Origin: Chromobotia macracanthus
Lineage: Eukaryota > Chordata > Actinopteri > Cypriniformes > Botiidae
Assembly: GCA_036877525.1 (NCBI GenBank)
Contig: JAZGTH010000001.1
Coordinates: 6,210,001 to 6,274,000, forward strand
DNA: 64,000 nucleotides
Reading direction: 5' to 3'
In this document: positions 24,935-36,875 of the stretch, one piece after another
How the letters are laid out: each line of letters begins with the position of its first letter
Position numbering within the stretch: position 1 is the stretch's first letter
Position numbers and translations under genes: made by a program
Notes under the pieces: model-generated
Databases searched by the model: none
Told to the model about the DNA's origin: nothing
What the model saw: the letters and a program-made list of their open reading frames with translations, nothing else

Positions 24935-26185
24935 GAATAGAATAGAAAAAGTCATCAAAATTTTTATTGTACAGCTCTGCATACAACAAAATTGGGAGCA
25001 TTGCTCTTGTTTGGTGATGAAAAAATACAATTAAACAATTACAACAGAATATAACAATATAACAAAAGGTAAGTAATAGGATTAAATGCTTAAAAAATAA
25101 AGAATAGGTATAAGTAACTTAAGTAGAGGAAAAAATAGTATGGGTCTATAAATTATAAATTAGCATGTGGTAGAAATGTACCAGAAATAAAGTGACCAAG
25201 TAAACCTGTGGTCCTTGTTTCTATGGATTTGTAACGCCTGCCAGAGGGCAGGAGATCAAGCAGGTGGTGACCTGGGTGTGTTGTGTCATTGATGATGTTA
25301 TTGGAGAGAGAGTGGAAGAGAGAGCAGAAGCAGGCAGTGCTTTCCAGGAAGGGCAGTGTGCAGCCAGTGATTTTTTTGGGCTGTGTTAATTAGTTTTTGG
25401 AGAGTTTTCTTTTCTGCTGCGGTGCAACAGGGGTGCCATAACAAAATGCAGTATGTTAGCAAGCTTTCAATAGTGGAATGGTAGAAGGCCACCAGCAGCT
25501 TCTCTGGGTTGTTTTTCCTGAACAGTCTCAGGAAAGCGTAGCTGCTACAGTAACTTTTTAGGACTGCTGATGTGTTAGCGGACTAAGAGAGTTTGTCAGA
25601 TATGTGGACTTCCTGTAATTTGAAGGTGTGGACCCTTTCCATATAGTCCCCATTGATGTAAGCACTGCGCCAGAATGAGCTCTTTTGTTTTTGAGATGTT
25701 TCTTAACCTCATCTCTGTAAGCTGATTCATCACCTCCTGAGAAAAGTCACTGTAGTGTCATCAGCAAATTTGATGATGGTGTTGGTAGAATGAGTGGGAG
25801 TCATATGTGTACAAGGAGTAAAGTAGAGGGCTCAGCATGACGGTGGAGGAAAGGTGGGGGCCCAGCCTAACAGACTGTGGGCAGTTTGTGAGAAAATCTT
25901 TTATCCAAGTGCGGATGTGGGAAGAGAGGCCCAGTTCAGCTAGTTTCCTGACTAGTATGTCTGAGAAAATCGTATTGAGCTGTAGTCTATGAGGAACATT
26001 CTTACATAGGTTCCCTGGAGTTTGAGGTGGTTCAGTGCAGAGTGAAGGGCTATGGTAATAGCATCTTCTGTAGACTTATTTGCTTTGTATACAAACTCAT
26101 GTGGGTCAAAGGAAGGGTGATGTGCTGTAAGACCAGTCTCTCGAAGCACTTCTTGATTACTGGTGTGAGTGTCTCAGGTCTTTAG
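24935..26185 (-). mobile_element. degenerate L2/Rex1-type LINE with 3' tail
   Basis: On the minus strand the RT piece 'ETGLTAHHPSFDPHEFVYKA' with 'NKSTEDAITIALHSALNHL' and 'YVRMFLIDYSS' comes first. Then comes the C-terminal piece 'AFYHSTIESLLTYCILLWH' with 'KTLQKLINTAQK'. The 3' UTR ends in an AATAAAAATTTTGATGAC-like signal and short (ctatt)n repeats at about 24937-24960. The 5' half is absent and the frame is heavily broken. It differs in its tail from the 51.4-kb copy, so it is a different subfamily. Confidence 0.8.
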
Positions 26186-26845
26186 TCGTTCATGCTTGCT
26201 TTTTGGCGAGCTATGCATGTAGACCCCAACCATAAAGACACCATACTCTCCCACCCCCTCCAAAAAATAGAAAATGAAGTTGAGTCTAAAATAAAGTTGA
26301 ATATATAAAATATCTAAAATACAAGTGTAAAATTAAACAACATTCCACAGAGCAATATTAAATAAATTGAATATTGAATATAATTATCCAAAATTATAAA
26401 TATGCAAAGCAAACAATATAAAAGTGAACTAAATGTATTAAGTATATTAATAAGTATATTAATATTAAGTATATTAGTAGAAAATACAAAAAAAAGATTT
26501 AATAAATGGAACAATGAGAGAATACTAAAAGCAATTACATAATGTAATAAATAAAGTGAACAAAGAATACACTGCACTAATATTTATATGTATATATACA
26601 AACAAAACAAAAGGTATACATCTAAAGTAGAAATCTGTAGTTATGAAAATTAATGTTTCAAACAACATATTTTTAATACCAACACATCCTTTTAAAAGGT
26701 AAAAAAAGGTCTTCCTGGCTCATTTACATCTGCTCTTACACACTAATGATGTGACAGTGAAGCATATTGTCAACCTCCAATATGCATTGGCAGAGAAGTT
26801 TATGGCAGAGAACTGACAATTCTGGGTTCTTGTGAGGTGGAGACC
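26186..26845. other. very AT-rich intron DNA
   Basis: Runs of 'aagtatatt'-like words at 26440-26490. No gene or element recognised. Confidence 0.5.
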
Positions 26846-26962
26846 TCACCAGCCTTCCATCAATTTTGTATCCTCTTCACCAGACATCAGTTCTATTGTT
26901 GGAGTCCACCGCAGTACCCTCTCTGCATCTGCCTTTGTGACTTTGGACGTGGTGTCCAGCAA
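26846..26962 (-). CDS. hypothetical antisense exon C (unrecognised protein)
   Basis: On the minus strand, after a strong acceptor (TCTGTTTTGCAG, exon begins at 26962), an open frame reads 'LLDTTSKVTKADAERVLRWT' and continues to '...KLMEGW' and TGA at 26846-26848. A GTGAGG donor-like site just before the stop (exon end 26850) could instead splice onward in phase 2. It joins in phase 0 to exon B. I do not recognise the family. Confidence 0.35.
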   Translation of the reverse strand: MLDTTSKVTKADAERVLRWTPTIELMSGEEDTKLMEGW

Positions 26963-27042
26963 CTGCAAAACAGACAGTAATTTTATCACTTAATACGTCC
27001 AGAGATGTACTCTAAACTTAATACATGCATTTTTAAACTTAC

Positions 27043-27137
27043 TCTGTTTTTAGCCACCGTCTTAATGGAGTCTCTCTTGTTTTCAGGCTGAGACAAATAA
27101 TACTTCTTTCCCAGAGTCTCATAAGTCTTGCAACAGG
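27043..27137 (-). CDS. hypothetical antisense exon B (unrecognised protein)
   Basis: A 95-base minus-strand exon lies between an acceptor (TTTAATACAG, exon begins at 27137) and a donor (GTAAGT, exon ends at 27043). It reads 'CCKTYETLGKKYYLSQPENK' and then 'RDSIKTVAKNR', with no stop in this frame. It needs one base from upstream (phase 1 in) and leaves in phase 0, which fits exon A and exon C. It could belong to a spliced gene lying antisense in the intron or to a captured or mobile gene. Function unknown. Confidence 0.35.
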
Positions 27138-27266
27138 CTGTATTAAACAATATTATAGATTAGTGACAGAAAACATCCAAGTTTTTAAAATTTGTAAAAA
27201 TGGGAGACAAAGAAATAGAAATAATTACATTAACAGTTTAGGAATTACTTCCATACACGCTGGGTC

Positions 27267-27270
<4 letters not shown>

Positions 27271-27306
<36 letters not shown>
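27271..27306 (+). repeat. (AT)n microsatellite
   Basis: About 17 TA/AT dinucleotides, uninterrupted. Confidence 0.95.
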
Positions 27307-27311
<5 letters not shown>

Positions 27312-28425
27312 GTTTTCAGCATGCACTGGTGGCCTTCAGTAACCATACCACACTGTAATGCAGTTTGTTAGCATAATAGTGCTGTAGAAGTTCAGCAGGA
27401 TCTGGGGGGACAGTTGGGACATTAAAACAATAGTGGGTAAGTCTTCAAAAAATGTATGCAATTACACAGAACTTATGTCAAACATTGGGTGAAGAATAAC
27501 TGATTGTTATAGGCACAACAGTAGGCACAACCATTTAAAACAGTAATAAAACTGAACAGTACTACCTGTACATTAAATGGTTTTAAATAACATATTCCAG
27601 TCATTCAGACCTAAGCATTCTGATAGAACTTAGTATAAAAGCATTAAACAATTTAAACTTTCTTTGGGTTTATTGGTTGCTTTGCCTTCTCATTGTTTAA
27701 TGCATAGTTGCCTTGGATTATCCCTTATTTATTAAACAGTACTAATTAATTGTCATCATAACTTGAAAATTAAGCATTTATTTAAAACACAACAAAATGT
27801 GTCTGATATACTGGAATTATATATCCTTGTATATCTGTTGCTGTGCTGATAATTTTAATCAAACAAAAAAACAAAAAATAGAAAATCACTCACTACCTCA
27901 AGCTTTTAGAGCTTTATTCATACAGTGAAGATTTTGAAGTGTTTTGACTAGTTTAGACTAATTTACTTAACCGCTGAGTGCTTAAATACAACTGTTGGAC
28001 CTACATGAAGAACAACAATCACTATTTACTTATTTGCATCTTTGTTATATTGTATTGTCCCTAGTTCTTGTTTTATAACTTTTATGTTTATTTTATAACT
28101 TTTATGTAGTTTTATGTTTTCTTTAATAAATGCTTAACTTTTTAAACACATTACTTTGCTGAGGTGTTGCTCCAAGACCCCCAAAAAATCACTAGTATCA
28201 TAACGTATCATAATTATAATTAAAAGGTAAATATTCTTTTTATGTCTTATTTAGCTGATTATGAAACATACAGACCTCACAAAAACCCCCTTGTAATGTA
28301 ATGTAATGTTTTAAACCTAAAGGGGTTTCAAAACCTTTAGCATTTACATTACACTTATGTGTTTGGCACATGCATTTTTATGTTTTATGTATATGTGTGT
28401 GTGTGTGTATACATACTGTGCAAAA
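27307..28425. other. intron DNA without recognisable content
   Basis: Only simple AT-rich sequence and short words such as repeated 'ttttataacttttatg' near 28.08 kb. Confidence 0.5.
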
Positions 28426-28655
28426 GTCTTGACAGGTTTCTTCAAGTGTCTTGCCACAGTTCTTCTGGATTTAGTCTGTCTCAGTTTTTTCTGTTGGTTT
28501 ATAATGTAATCACAGACAGACTCGATGATTGTGAGAGCAGATCTTCCTGTGCAACACTGGCTGTTGTATGTCTCCTTGTGCATACAAAAATCTCACTGGA
28601 TTATTACAATTAATGGCAAAAAGAATGTTTGGAAATGTAATCTTATATAATAAAG
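28426..28655 (+). repeat. dispersed repeat copy A (paralogue of 35.94 kb)
   Basis: About 200 bases align with 35935-36180 with few changes, sharing 'gttcttctggatttagtct', 'aatgtaatcacagacagact', 'caaaaatctcactggattat' and 'tggcaaaaagaatgttt'. The left side begins near a '(c/t)gtgcaaaagtctt' word often seen at the ends of fish Tc1-type elements. Probably a non-autonomous DNA element. Confidence 0.7.
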
Positions 28656-29190
28656 TTAGTGTGTGATTACACGTAAAGTTTGTGTGTGATTGCACGTAAA
28701 GCATATCGATGCCCATCGTCATATTGGCCAAATTACACAAGCCTGAATTTAACAATATTAATCGATATTGATTGACAGGCCTTAATAAATAGAAAATAAG
28801 ATTAAGTAACTGTCAACTCTTCTTTTTACCACCTTTTCACCATCCGAGCCTCGCGCTAGCATCAGTCAGAGAGCTTTAAAGAAACATGTTTGAGGTTCAT
28901 TTTCAGTCAAAATGACCAGACGCTTTACTGTCTTAAAAGTTCAGAAAATAACAGAGTTAACGTGTAATGTGCAGTTGATTAATATTGTATGTTGTCGTTT
29001 TAATTACCAGTTGTAATATTTACCTCAGAGTTTATCTGGTGCTTATTACCTCATAGATAGACCGTGCTTAAACAGGACAATAAATGAAAACATGATGCAA
29101 GAATGTTTTTAAAAGCTTCAAAATAACATCACAACTCTAAAGTGATTATATATAAAAGTATAATATAAAAATAAATATAAAAGTTTCACT
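28656..29190. other. intron DNA, nothing recognised
   Basis: Contains a tandem-like pair 'gtgtgattacacgtaaag/gtgtgattgcacgtaaag' at about 28660-28700. No gene. Confidence 0.5.
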
Positions 29191-29193
29191 TAC

Positions 29194-29262
29194 CCTCAGT
29201 TTTGTCCGCAAGTGGCAGTTGGCCATCAAGATTCAAAATGCACAGAACTCTGATTTTGCCAA
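29194..29262 (-). CDS. hypothetical antisense exon A (unrecognised protein)
   Basis: On the minus strand an open frame 'GKIRVLCILNLDGQLPLADK' plus 'TE' ends at a good donor (GTAAGTG, exon end 29194) in phase 1, exactly what exon B needs. Its upstream limit is uncertain: an AG at 29263-29264 could be an acceptor but lacks a clear pyrimidine tract. No start codon is identified. Confidence 0.3.
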
Positions 29263-29704
29263 CTTAGTTTTGATGTTGGAAAAACAATTTTAACCAAATG
29301 GCTCGGCGAGAATATGTTGATAAATCAATCTAATTTCAATATTGAACAGATATTTTATTTTCAACCTTTTAACGTTGTGATGAACAGACCAAATAGTGAA
29401 TGTTGATTCAATTCATTAATAATTGGTTGATGATTGATGCTGACCTAACTACTGACAACTAAAAATAGACGTAATAGATCAATGTCAGTTTGCTATCTGG
29501 GTAGCAACCAACTTAAGCTGTATTTCAGTACAAGAATTTTATAGAGATACAGAAGTTGGCTCTTTTGATTCAGACAGACATTCAATCTGTTAGTTTTACC
29601 CTGCCTAGCTACACTCTAGTAACCATTTGGAGCTCCCTAGCAGTCTTGTAATGAAATGAATAAGCCATATCTCAGCATTAAAACATTGTAGAGACAGGAT
29701 AAAA

Positions 29705-29843
29705 CATGCTAACATAATGTTAAATCATGCTAGCTTACATGCTAAATCATGCTAGCCTTATGCTAATTCATGCTAGCCTAATACTTAATCATGTTAGCAT
29801 CATGTTAATACATGTTAGCATCATGTTAAAACATGTTAACATC
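29705..29843 (+). repeat. 21-bp minisatellite, about 6.6 copies
   Basis: Successive units of 21-22 bases start 'catg(c/t)tag' and end 'taa(a/t)(a/t)'. Copies diverge from each other by several bases. The unit is rich in the word catgctagc. Confidence 0.9.
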
Positions 29844-30149
29844 GTTGAAATATTCTGGCCTGAGTTGGGCCACAGCAAGCACCACTCACATTATCTTTAG
29901 AAATGTTATTCTATTTCCTTATCTGAGCCTTAAATTATGGCAAATAACTCGTCTCACATCTTTAAAGCTACACCCAACCACCAAACTTGGGTCAGACCTT
30001 CAGGGTGTTCCAAAGAAGTGTGCTTTTTTCTAATGGATCACAGTTATAAAATTAGTGCATCATAATGTCAAAATTCACGTAGATTTAACATTCGTCAGAA
30101 ATTTTTGATGTCACAGGTATGCATTAGAATAGTGCAGAGATTTGGGAGT

Positions 30150-31560
30150 GGGCTCATATCGCTCAGCTTAGCAAGCAGCAGTTTCAGGAAGTCCAGGATC
30201 CAGTTACAGAGGGAGGTGTTCAGGCCCAGCAGGTTTAGCATTCGAACATATGTGTCTTTATTGTCCAGGTGGGTGAGGGCCAGATGGAGGGTGGTAGTGA
30301 TGGCGGTTGGGGCGGTGGGCGAATTGCAGGGGGTCCAGTGAGGGGGACAGCAGGATCTTGATGTGCCTCAAGACGTGCCTCTCAAAGCACTTCATGATGG
30401 GTGTAAGTGCAACAGGACAGTAGTCGTTGAGGCAGTACACTGGTGACTTCTTTGGCACGGGAATGATGGTGGTGGTCTTGAAGCACATCGGAACAATGGT
30501 GCTGATCAGGAAGGTGTTGAACATCTGTCAGCTGGTCTGCACATCCTCTGAGCACCCTGCCAGGAATGTTGTCTGGACCAGCAGCCTTCCGTGGGTTAAC
30601 TCTGTGTAGAGTCTTCCTCACAGCGTGGTTAGACACAGCACCTGGTCATTGAGAGGAGGGGTGGTCTTCCTTGTCGTCACGTCATTCTGTGCCTCGAACC
30701 GAGCGTAGAAGTTGTTCAGCGCATCTGGGAGGGAGGCATTACTGTCACAGGCAGGTGATGTTGTCCTGTAGTTGGTGATGGCCTGGATGCCCTGCCACAT
30801 GCACCATGTGTCTCTGCTGGCCTCGAAGTGGTTATGGATCCTCTGAGCATGTGTGTGCTTTGCCTCTCTGATAGCCTGGGACGGTATGGCCCTCACTGTT
30901 CTTAGGGCCACCTTGTCACCTGCTCTGAAGGCGGAGTCTCGGGCCTTAGTAGCACACGCACCTCTGCAGTCATCCAAGGCTTCTGGTTGGAGCGTGTGGT
31001 GATGGTCTACGAGAGGGTGACGTCATCAATGCACTTGCTAATATAGCTGGTCACTGATGCCGTGTATTCCTCCAAGTTGGTGAAGTTGCCGTCAGTTGCC
31101 GCTTCCCTGAACATATGCCAGTCAGTGAATTCAAAACAGTCCTGGAGAGCAGAGGTGGCTCCTGCTGGCCAGGTTTTCACCTGCTTCAGAACCGTCTGAC
31201 TAGCGGTCTGTATGCTGGGGTTAGCATAACAGAGATTTGGTCTGAGTAGCCGAGGGTGGGGCGGGGTTCCGCGCAATATGCGCTGTGGATGTTTGTATAA
31301 ACAAGGTCCAGCACGTTCTTCCATCTCGTTGCAAAGTCCACATGCTGATGGAATTTAGGGAGCACTGACTTGAGATTTGCATGGTTAAAATCTCCGGCAA
31401 CAATAAACAGTCCGTCAGGGTTTGAGTTCTGCAGCTCGCTAATAGCACCATACATTTCACAGAGTGCATCTTTAGCATTAGCACTGGGGGAATGTATATT
31501 CCGATTATGAAGACGGTGGTGAATTCCCGTGGTAAATAAAATGGGCATCTAACAGTCACA
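30150..31560 (-). mobile_element. degenerate L2/Rex1-type LINE, EN-to-RT part
   Basis: Minus-strand frames give, in order: endonuclease 'FIVAGDFNHANLKSVLPKFH' and 'GYSDQISVMLTPAYRPLV', the linker 'ALQDCFEFTDWHMFREAATD', then RT 'RVNPRKAAGPDNIPGRVLRG' and 'PVYCLNDYCPVALTPIM'. It is a relative of the copies at 14.5 and 51.4 kb. It is truncated at both ends (no tail repeat, no FADD motif) and has frameshifts at least near 31.2, 30.65 and 30.4 kb. Confidence 0.9.
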
Positions 31561-31849
31561 AACTCTAGTAACTAGTAACTAGAAACTAGCACCGAGATCT
31601 TGCACCATTCATAAGCCATGTTAGCATTAGCTCAGCTCAGAATTATGGTTTGGTATTTCTCTTTCCCATCAAAAGTATTTATTCAGTTATGCATATTTCT
31701 GCAATTATGATTATTAGAAGGAACTTAAATTTTGCAATGTTGGTTCCTTCTAAATTTACAAAATTTCTGAAACATAGTAAGTTCTCCTCATTCTGGTCTG
31801 ATCACAAAATTATGTGCTTGTGTACATTTTCTAATGAACAACATCTATT

Positions 31850-31990
31850 TTAGACACTGTTGGGTCCAAGTCCACAACTGTCGTGTCTAAGTCAAGACCA
31901 AGTACTTAACAGATCAAGTCAGTGTCTAAATGGGGCCGAGTAAGACTTAAGTCTGAGTCCTAAATAGGTCATGACATGTTTTTTTTGTTT
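31850..31990 (+). repeat. dispersed repeat rich in 'aagtc'
   Basis: Degenerate repetition of 'gtccaagtcc', 'taagtcaagacc', 'gatcaagtcagtgtc' and 'gagtaagacttaagtc', as in a known fish dispersed repeat. Ends not defined. Confidence 0.45.
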
Positions 31991-32767
31991 TAGTTTCCTG
32001 AGTTGTAATTATAATATTATTGACGTTTTTGGCCAAAAAACATTTAAAAATAAGTAATTTATGCTCTTTTTCAGTCTGTTTTAGTCCTGTGAATGATTTA
32101 AAAAGTCAGATTTGACTGTTCCCCTTTAAGAACCTTCAAGTGTAATGTATATGACTGACTAACATCTTAGCCAATGAACAGCACAGCACCATTACTAAAA
32201 ATGCTGTGCTAATATTAAATGTGCTATGTAACTAAAGTCAACTTGCATTGCACTGATACTGTATTGCTAATTTGCACTAATTTGCATCGTTTTTTATATA
32301 TACACTCAGAGGTTGACACAGCAGTTTAGTTGCATTCAGGACTTAGTAAAGAGGATCTGCTGGTTTTTGGTGCCAGATGGGCAGCATTTGAGTATTTTAG
32401 TAACTGCTAATCTAGATTTTTTACAACCATCACTAGGGTTTATGGAGAATTGTCCAAAAAATATTTCTTCAGTGACTCCACTACTTTGTTGACTCTCCAG
32501 AAAAAAGGTCTAAAAGTGTTTTTCCTTAGACGTCACCATGAAATGTTCGGACTGTTTGATGAGACATTGTGTCTCCATGACTCCAGGTGCTGAAACAGGC
32601 TGAATATGCAGATTAGGTTGTAGATTTTACTTGCATGGACAATCCTTAACACATCTTTGTTTCAGATCTAGATATGAAGACTTTAAAGTCACGATACTGG
32701 TGCTGTTGTAGTGCCAGAGATAATTAATTTGCTTTGTTAACGGTTACACAGTTTAGGAATTTATTTC

Positions 32768-32796
32768 TTTCTCTCTCTCTCTCTCTCTCTCTCTCA
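32768..32796 (+). repeat. (CT)n microsatellite
   Basis: About 14 CT dinucleotides, followed by further pyrimidine-rich sequence to 32817. Confidence 0.95.
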
Positions 32797-33149
32797 TCCT
32801 CCCCCTTTCTCTCTCTGGCACATAGCATTATCAAAACCATTTTACTTGAAGGAAATGGCATGCATGTATTTTTTTTCTGTTTCGTCTTTTGGCTTGAACA
32901 ATTTTTTTATAGTTCAAGATATAAAGAAGCATGTGTATTAAAGGTCGGAGATAGAGAGACTAGAGAAAAGGAGAGAAAAGAGGGTGGTTTAAGAAAGGCA
33001 GAAATGTTTGTTGCTGACCTTTACACAACAGGAATGTTTTTATTCCTGATTCATTTGGCCTTATTAACAGACAAATAAACTTCTTACTTCCAGCTGACTT
33101 ATTTCCCAACGTCATTGCTCTTGAAAGCACAATCACAGTTGGTGTAGAA

Positions 33150-33290
33150 TAGGGGTTTTCAAAGTGTGAATAGCTGTAAAAAAATAATCTCTGTGCAGCA
33201 GGGAACAATTAGGCCAGGATTGTTAACACAGCAGCAGAATATGGTTGTTTTAGTCCTGTATTGTAGTCCTTAATATGGGGGTTAGGTCAA
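33150..33290. repeat. dispersed repeat, paralogue of 9205-9385
   Basis: Shares an ordered set of words with the 9.2-kb copy ('ttaacacagcagcagaat', 'tttagtcct', 'tatggggg'). Confidence 0.45.
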
Positions 33291-34698
33291 GACTCTGCCA
33301 CTGGACTCACAACTGCATTTCTCCGATATCCAATGCTGATACCAATATGTCTACATTTCATTTTTTCCTTTTATGTACTGAAGTCATTGTGGTTTATTTT
33401 AAGCAAAAATTGTATTTAGTTTCATTAGCTTCAGTTTCAGAGACCTGTCTTGCCTTGTTTCCAAAAGGATAAGGGTTAAATAACAATAATTAAATAACAG
33501 AACTAATGAAATAATGATCTTTTTAATGAGAGAGTATTAAAGTATTCAAATGGTCTACAGCAACAGAAGCATGGTCTACTTGCATTTATTCTGTGAATGC
33601 TGCCTTTATTAAAAATTAAAACATTTTTAGAGCTCTTTAAGTTCAACTTCATTTTCCTCAGCTATTTAAAATAAAATAATTTTGCATATTATTGCTTAAT
33701 TGTATTTATAGAATATTTATTTACAAGTATCATGTTTATGATTTGTTTATTCGTCATAGCTACATTAAACCAAGACAGACACGCTTTAATAATATCAAGT
33801 ACTGCCTTAATCAGAAGCACAAGTAAGTAGTTTTTCATATTTCGTTCACTTTTCATTTTAATTATAGCCTACAGCAAAAGTTCAGCTGTTTAATGAAGCT
33901 GTAAGGACCATAAACTGAAGACGATATATTTTTCTCATTCATTTAAAAACAGCTATGCATTTTTAAATTGTGTATATATATATATATACACAATGCACCA
34001 CATCTTTTTGGGGATTATTTGGTTTTACTTAATGCAGAGGAAGGCAGACAGACAGAAGATAAACCGCCAATTCAGCCTACAATTTATTAGCAACATTACA
34101 AATATACAAATTCATTGAAAAATTAAAAAATTGCTGAGAAAGATCTAAAGCATGACATTTTTGCCTATGACATTCGTTTAATTTGAACAATAAGCTCTTT
34201 TAGTCAGAAAGACAGTATATTTCTCAGATCTCTATAAACATGTCTCTTCTATATGCACTGTGTTGACAGTGATGTAGTCTTCTATATAGTATTCCACTAA
34301 GGTGTTCCATGGATCAATATAGCCTGCACAGAATATTTAATGTATGTGTCATTTTAGTAGTGCTATTTAAGCATTCAGTATCTGATGTTCCCCAGCACTG
34401 TCTAAATTGATGTCGTCTGGCAAGAGTTTTTGAAGTTCCCAAGAACTATGGTGATTTAAAAATATTGGTGTTTTACTTCAAAATGGACGCATGACAGATA
34501 CACTAGAGGACCATAAACTAGAATTAACCTTGGATAATGGATTGCAGGAAAGTATTGGTAGAATGTGCATAAATCTTTTTTTCTGATATATATGGAATCC
34601 AGGATTATCTTGTTGAAGAAGCAAAGACAATGTGATCTATCTTTCAAAGAAGGAGATAAAGCATATCAATATATATATGTAAAATTCTCCATGGAACT

Positions 34699-35192
34699 TG
34701 TTACAATGGAGGCTTCTGCACCATCAGCGAGAGCCTTCTCCTGAATATTAGCACCATTTTTGACTACTTCCATAATGCCCCATACCTGGGTTTGATCAAT
34801 TCCTGTTTCCTGATTGCACTCTCACCTGTTTCCAATTAACTCTTGTGTATATAAACCCCCGGGCTTTCATTAGCTTGGGGTGAAGTCTTGTTTTGCCCTG
34901 GCGGCAGGGCTGTTTATTACTTGTTTTTTGGATTGCCCATTACCGTTTGGATTGTTTGCTGCCTCCTCTGTTTACTGGATTGTTACATGTTTTTGTATTG
35001 TTTGCTGCCTGCCCTGATTATCAGACTGCCTCACGTTTATGATTGTTTGCTGCCTGCCTCGACCCACACCTGTACCATGTTTACTCTACTGTCTTGTCTA
35101 CATTACTTCAGTTTGCTGTTGCTGGCCCTTTCTGCCTGGTTTATGATTACAATACTACAAATGGATCTTCGTGAGTTGGACCATTCATTACA
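34699..35192 (+). mobile_element. possible solo LTR (about 494 bp)
   Basis: The stretch starts TGTTACAATGG and ends ATTCATTACA, so it has TG...CA ends with TGTTACA/TTACA similarity. It contains a promoter-like 'tgtatataaacccc' (about 34846) followed by a T- and CTG-rich half, as LTRs do. Target duplication is not convincing (aact/cact). No internal region or second LTR lies nearby, so a solo LTR of a gypsy-like element is the likeliest reading. Confidence 0.35.
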
Positions 35193-35934
35193 GCACTACC
35201 CAATTGCCCACTTTTGAGGTTCTTCAAAGAGTGGTACAGGTTTTGATGCTGCATAATTTTTGCCAAATGGAAAGTTCTCAATCTCAATTTAAGTCACTTA
35301 GTGCAAAGTATTTCTCTTTTAGCCACGAAGATACTTAGGCTAAGGGCTATTGGTACTATTCCTTCATGGAAATCATGCATAATGCTGGGTAGAAAGAGGA
35401 ATAATATTCGAAGAGGGCACGTGCTCCAACTTTGAACAGCCATTGGTGATCCCATAGACTGAAAGTTTGCTGAATTTTTCAACAGCATCAAGATGATATC
35501 TGTAATTGGCAGCATTCCTTATGATGAAGAACTCCTCTTTAAATTTAGTCTTAATGTCATTTGCAGTTGTCAGACAAAATCGACAAACTCTTCCAGTTAT
35601 GCTGGCTATGGCATGAGTGGGTCACCGTACCATTAAATAACCTACTTCATCACATGACAACATAAACGTAGTATTTCATAATATTGCAAGATTAGTAATA
35701 AGAGACTGAAGTACTTCTGCATAAGATGTGAGTTCATTGAGGAAACAGTGGTCGACCGATGTGGCAATTAAATTGTAATTTAGACTTCTAAACTCAAAAT
35801 AGATGTTAGTTTGTGTCTTCCTCTTTTGGAGCCAAATGGAATGACCGTTTAAAATTCATCTGCATAAAAGTGTGTGTGTGTGTGAGTTTACGTCTCTAAA
35901 ACGTTTGAAGAAACCTGCCTGTAAAGGTTTCTGT
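35193..35934. other. intron DNA, no gene recognised
   Basis: No element ends or coding signals identified. Confidence 0.5.
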
Positions 35935-36290
35935 AAAAACCTGCCAGGTTTCTTGAAGCGTCTTGGAGACGCTGCCATAGTTCTTCTGGATTTAGTCTCT
36001 GTTTTTTCTGTTGGTTCATAATGTAATCACAGACAGACTCGGTGATTGTGAGATCAGATCTCTCTGTGGATCACTGGCTGTTGTCAGTCTCCTTGTGCAT
36101 ACAAAAATCTCACTGGATTATTACAATTTATGGCAAAAAGAATGTTTTACAATTTATGGCAAAAAGAATGTTTGGAAGTGTAATCTTATAATTCCTACTG
36201 ACACTATGACAAAAGATATAAATGACTTTCTTAAAACCATTTTTGGGTATGAAAATACTAATGTGCCTGAGACGTATGCACAGTACTACA
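35935..36290 (+). repeat. dispersed repeat copy B (paralogue of 28.43 kb)
   Basis: Same order of blocks as copy A, extended on the right by about 110 bases ending 'gtgcctgagacgtatgcacagt'. It carries a private perfect 26-bp tandem duplication (36121-36146 and 36147-36172) that copy A lacks. Confidence 0.75.
36121..36172 (+). repeat. 26-bp perfect tandem duplication
   Basis: The unit starting 'ttacaatttatggcaaaaag' occurs twice in a row. Copy A at 28.6 kb has it once, so the duplication arose after the repeat had spread. Confidence 0.95.
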
Positions 36291-36839
36291 GTACATAATG
36301 ACAAAGTGAAAACAGTGTTTTTGAAATGTTTGTAACTATTAAAAAGAAAAAACTGAAATATCACATTGGCAAAAGTATTCACACCCTTTGCACAAACACT
36401 TAAAATTTAGCTTGGGTGCCTCCTATTTCTCTTGATGGTTGCTGTTTCTATACCTTGATTCAAGTCCACCTGTGGTAAAATAAAAACTGATTGGACATAT
36501 GGAAAGGTACACACCTCTCTATAACAGGCCTCACAGCTGACAATGGATAGCAGAGCAAAAAACAAGCCATGATGTCAAGGGAACTGCCTGCACAGCTTAG
36601 AGACAGGATTGTTACAAGGCACAGATCTGGGGAGTGCTACAAAAAATATTTGCTGCACTGAAGGTTCCCAAAAGCACAGTGACCTCCGTTATTCTCAAAT
36701 GGAAGAAGTTTGCCACAACCAGGACTACTCCAAGAGCTGGCTGCTTGGCCAAACTGAGCAGTTTGGGGAGAAGGGCCTTAGTAAGACAGTTGACCAAGAA
36801 CCCAATGGTTACTCTGACTGAGCTCCAGATGGGACAAAG

Positions 36840-36875
36840 TTTGTCCCATCTCCATCTGTGTGGAGATGGGACAAA
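36840..36875 (+). repeat. perfect hairpin inside the Tc1 relic, 15-bp arms
   Basis: Arms TTTGTCCCATCTCCA (36840-36854) and TGGAGATGGGACAAA (36861-36875) flank a 6-nt loop. Just upstream 'gatgggacaaag' occurs once more in direct orientation, so part of the transposase gene has been copied in inverted form in place. Confidence 0.9.

Larger units (their letters stand above)
31991..34698. other. intron DNA, no gene recognised
   Basis: AT-rich with a (TA)n palindrome at about 33970-33992 and the repeats listed separately. Confidence 0.5.

Noticed and set aside
32734..33078. 114-codon frame containing a Leu-Ser repeat
   Set aside because: The repeat is the (CT)n microsatellite; the rest has no coding features.
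34888..35217. 109-codon open frame rich in Leu, Cys and Phe
   Set aside because: Falls inside the possible solo LTR; T-rich sequence gives hydrophobic pseudo-protein, no domain.
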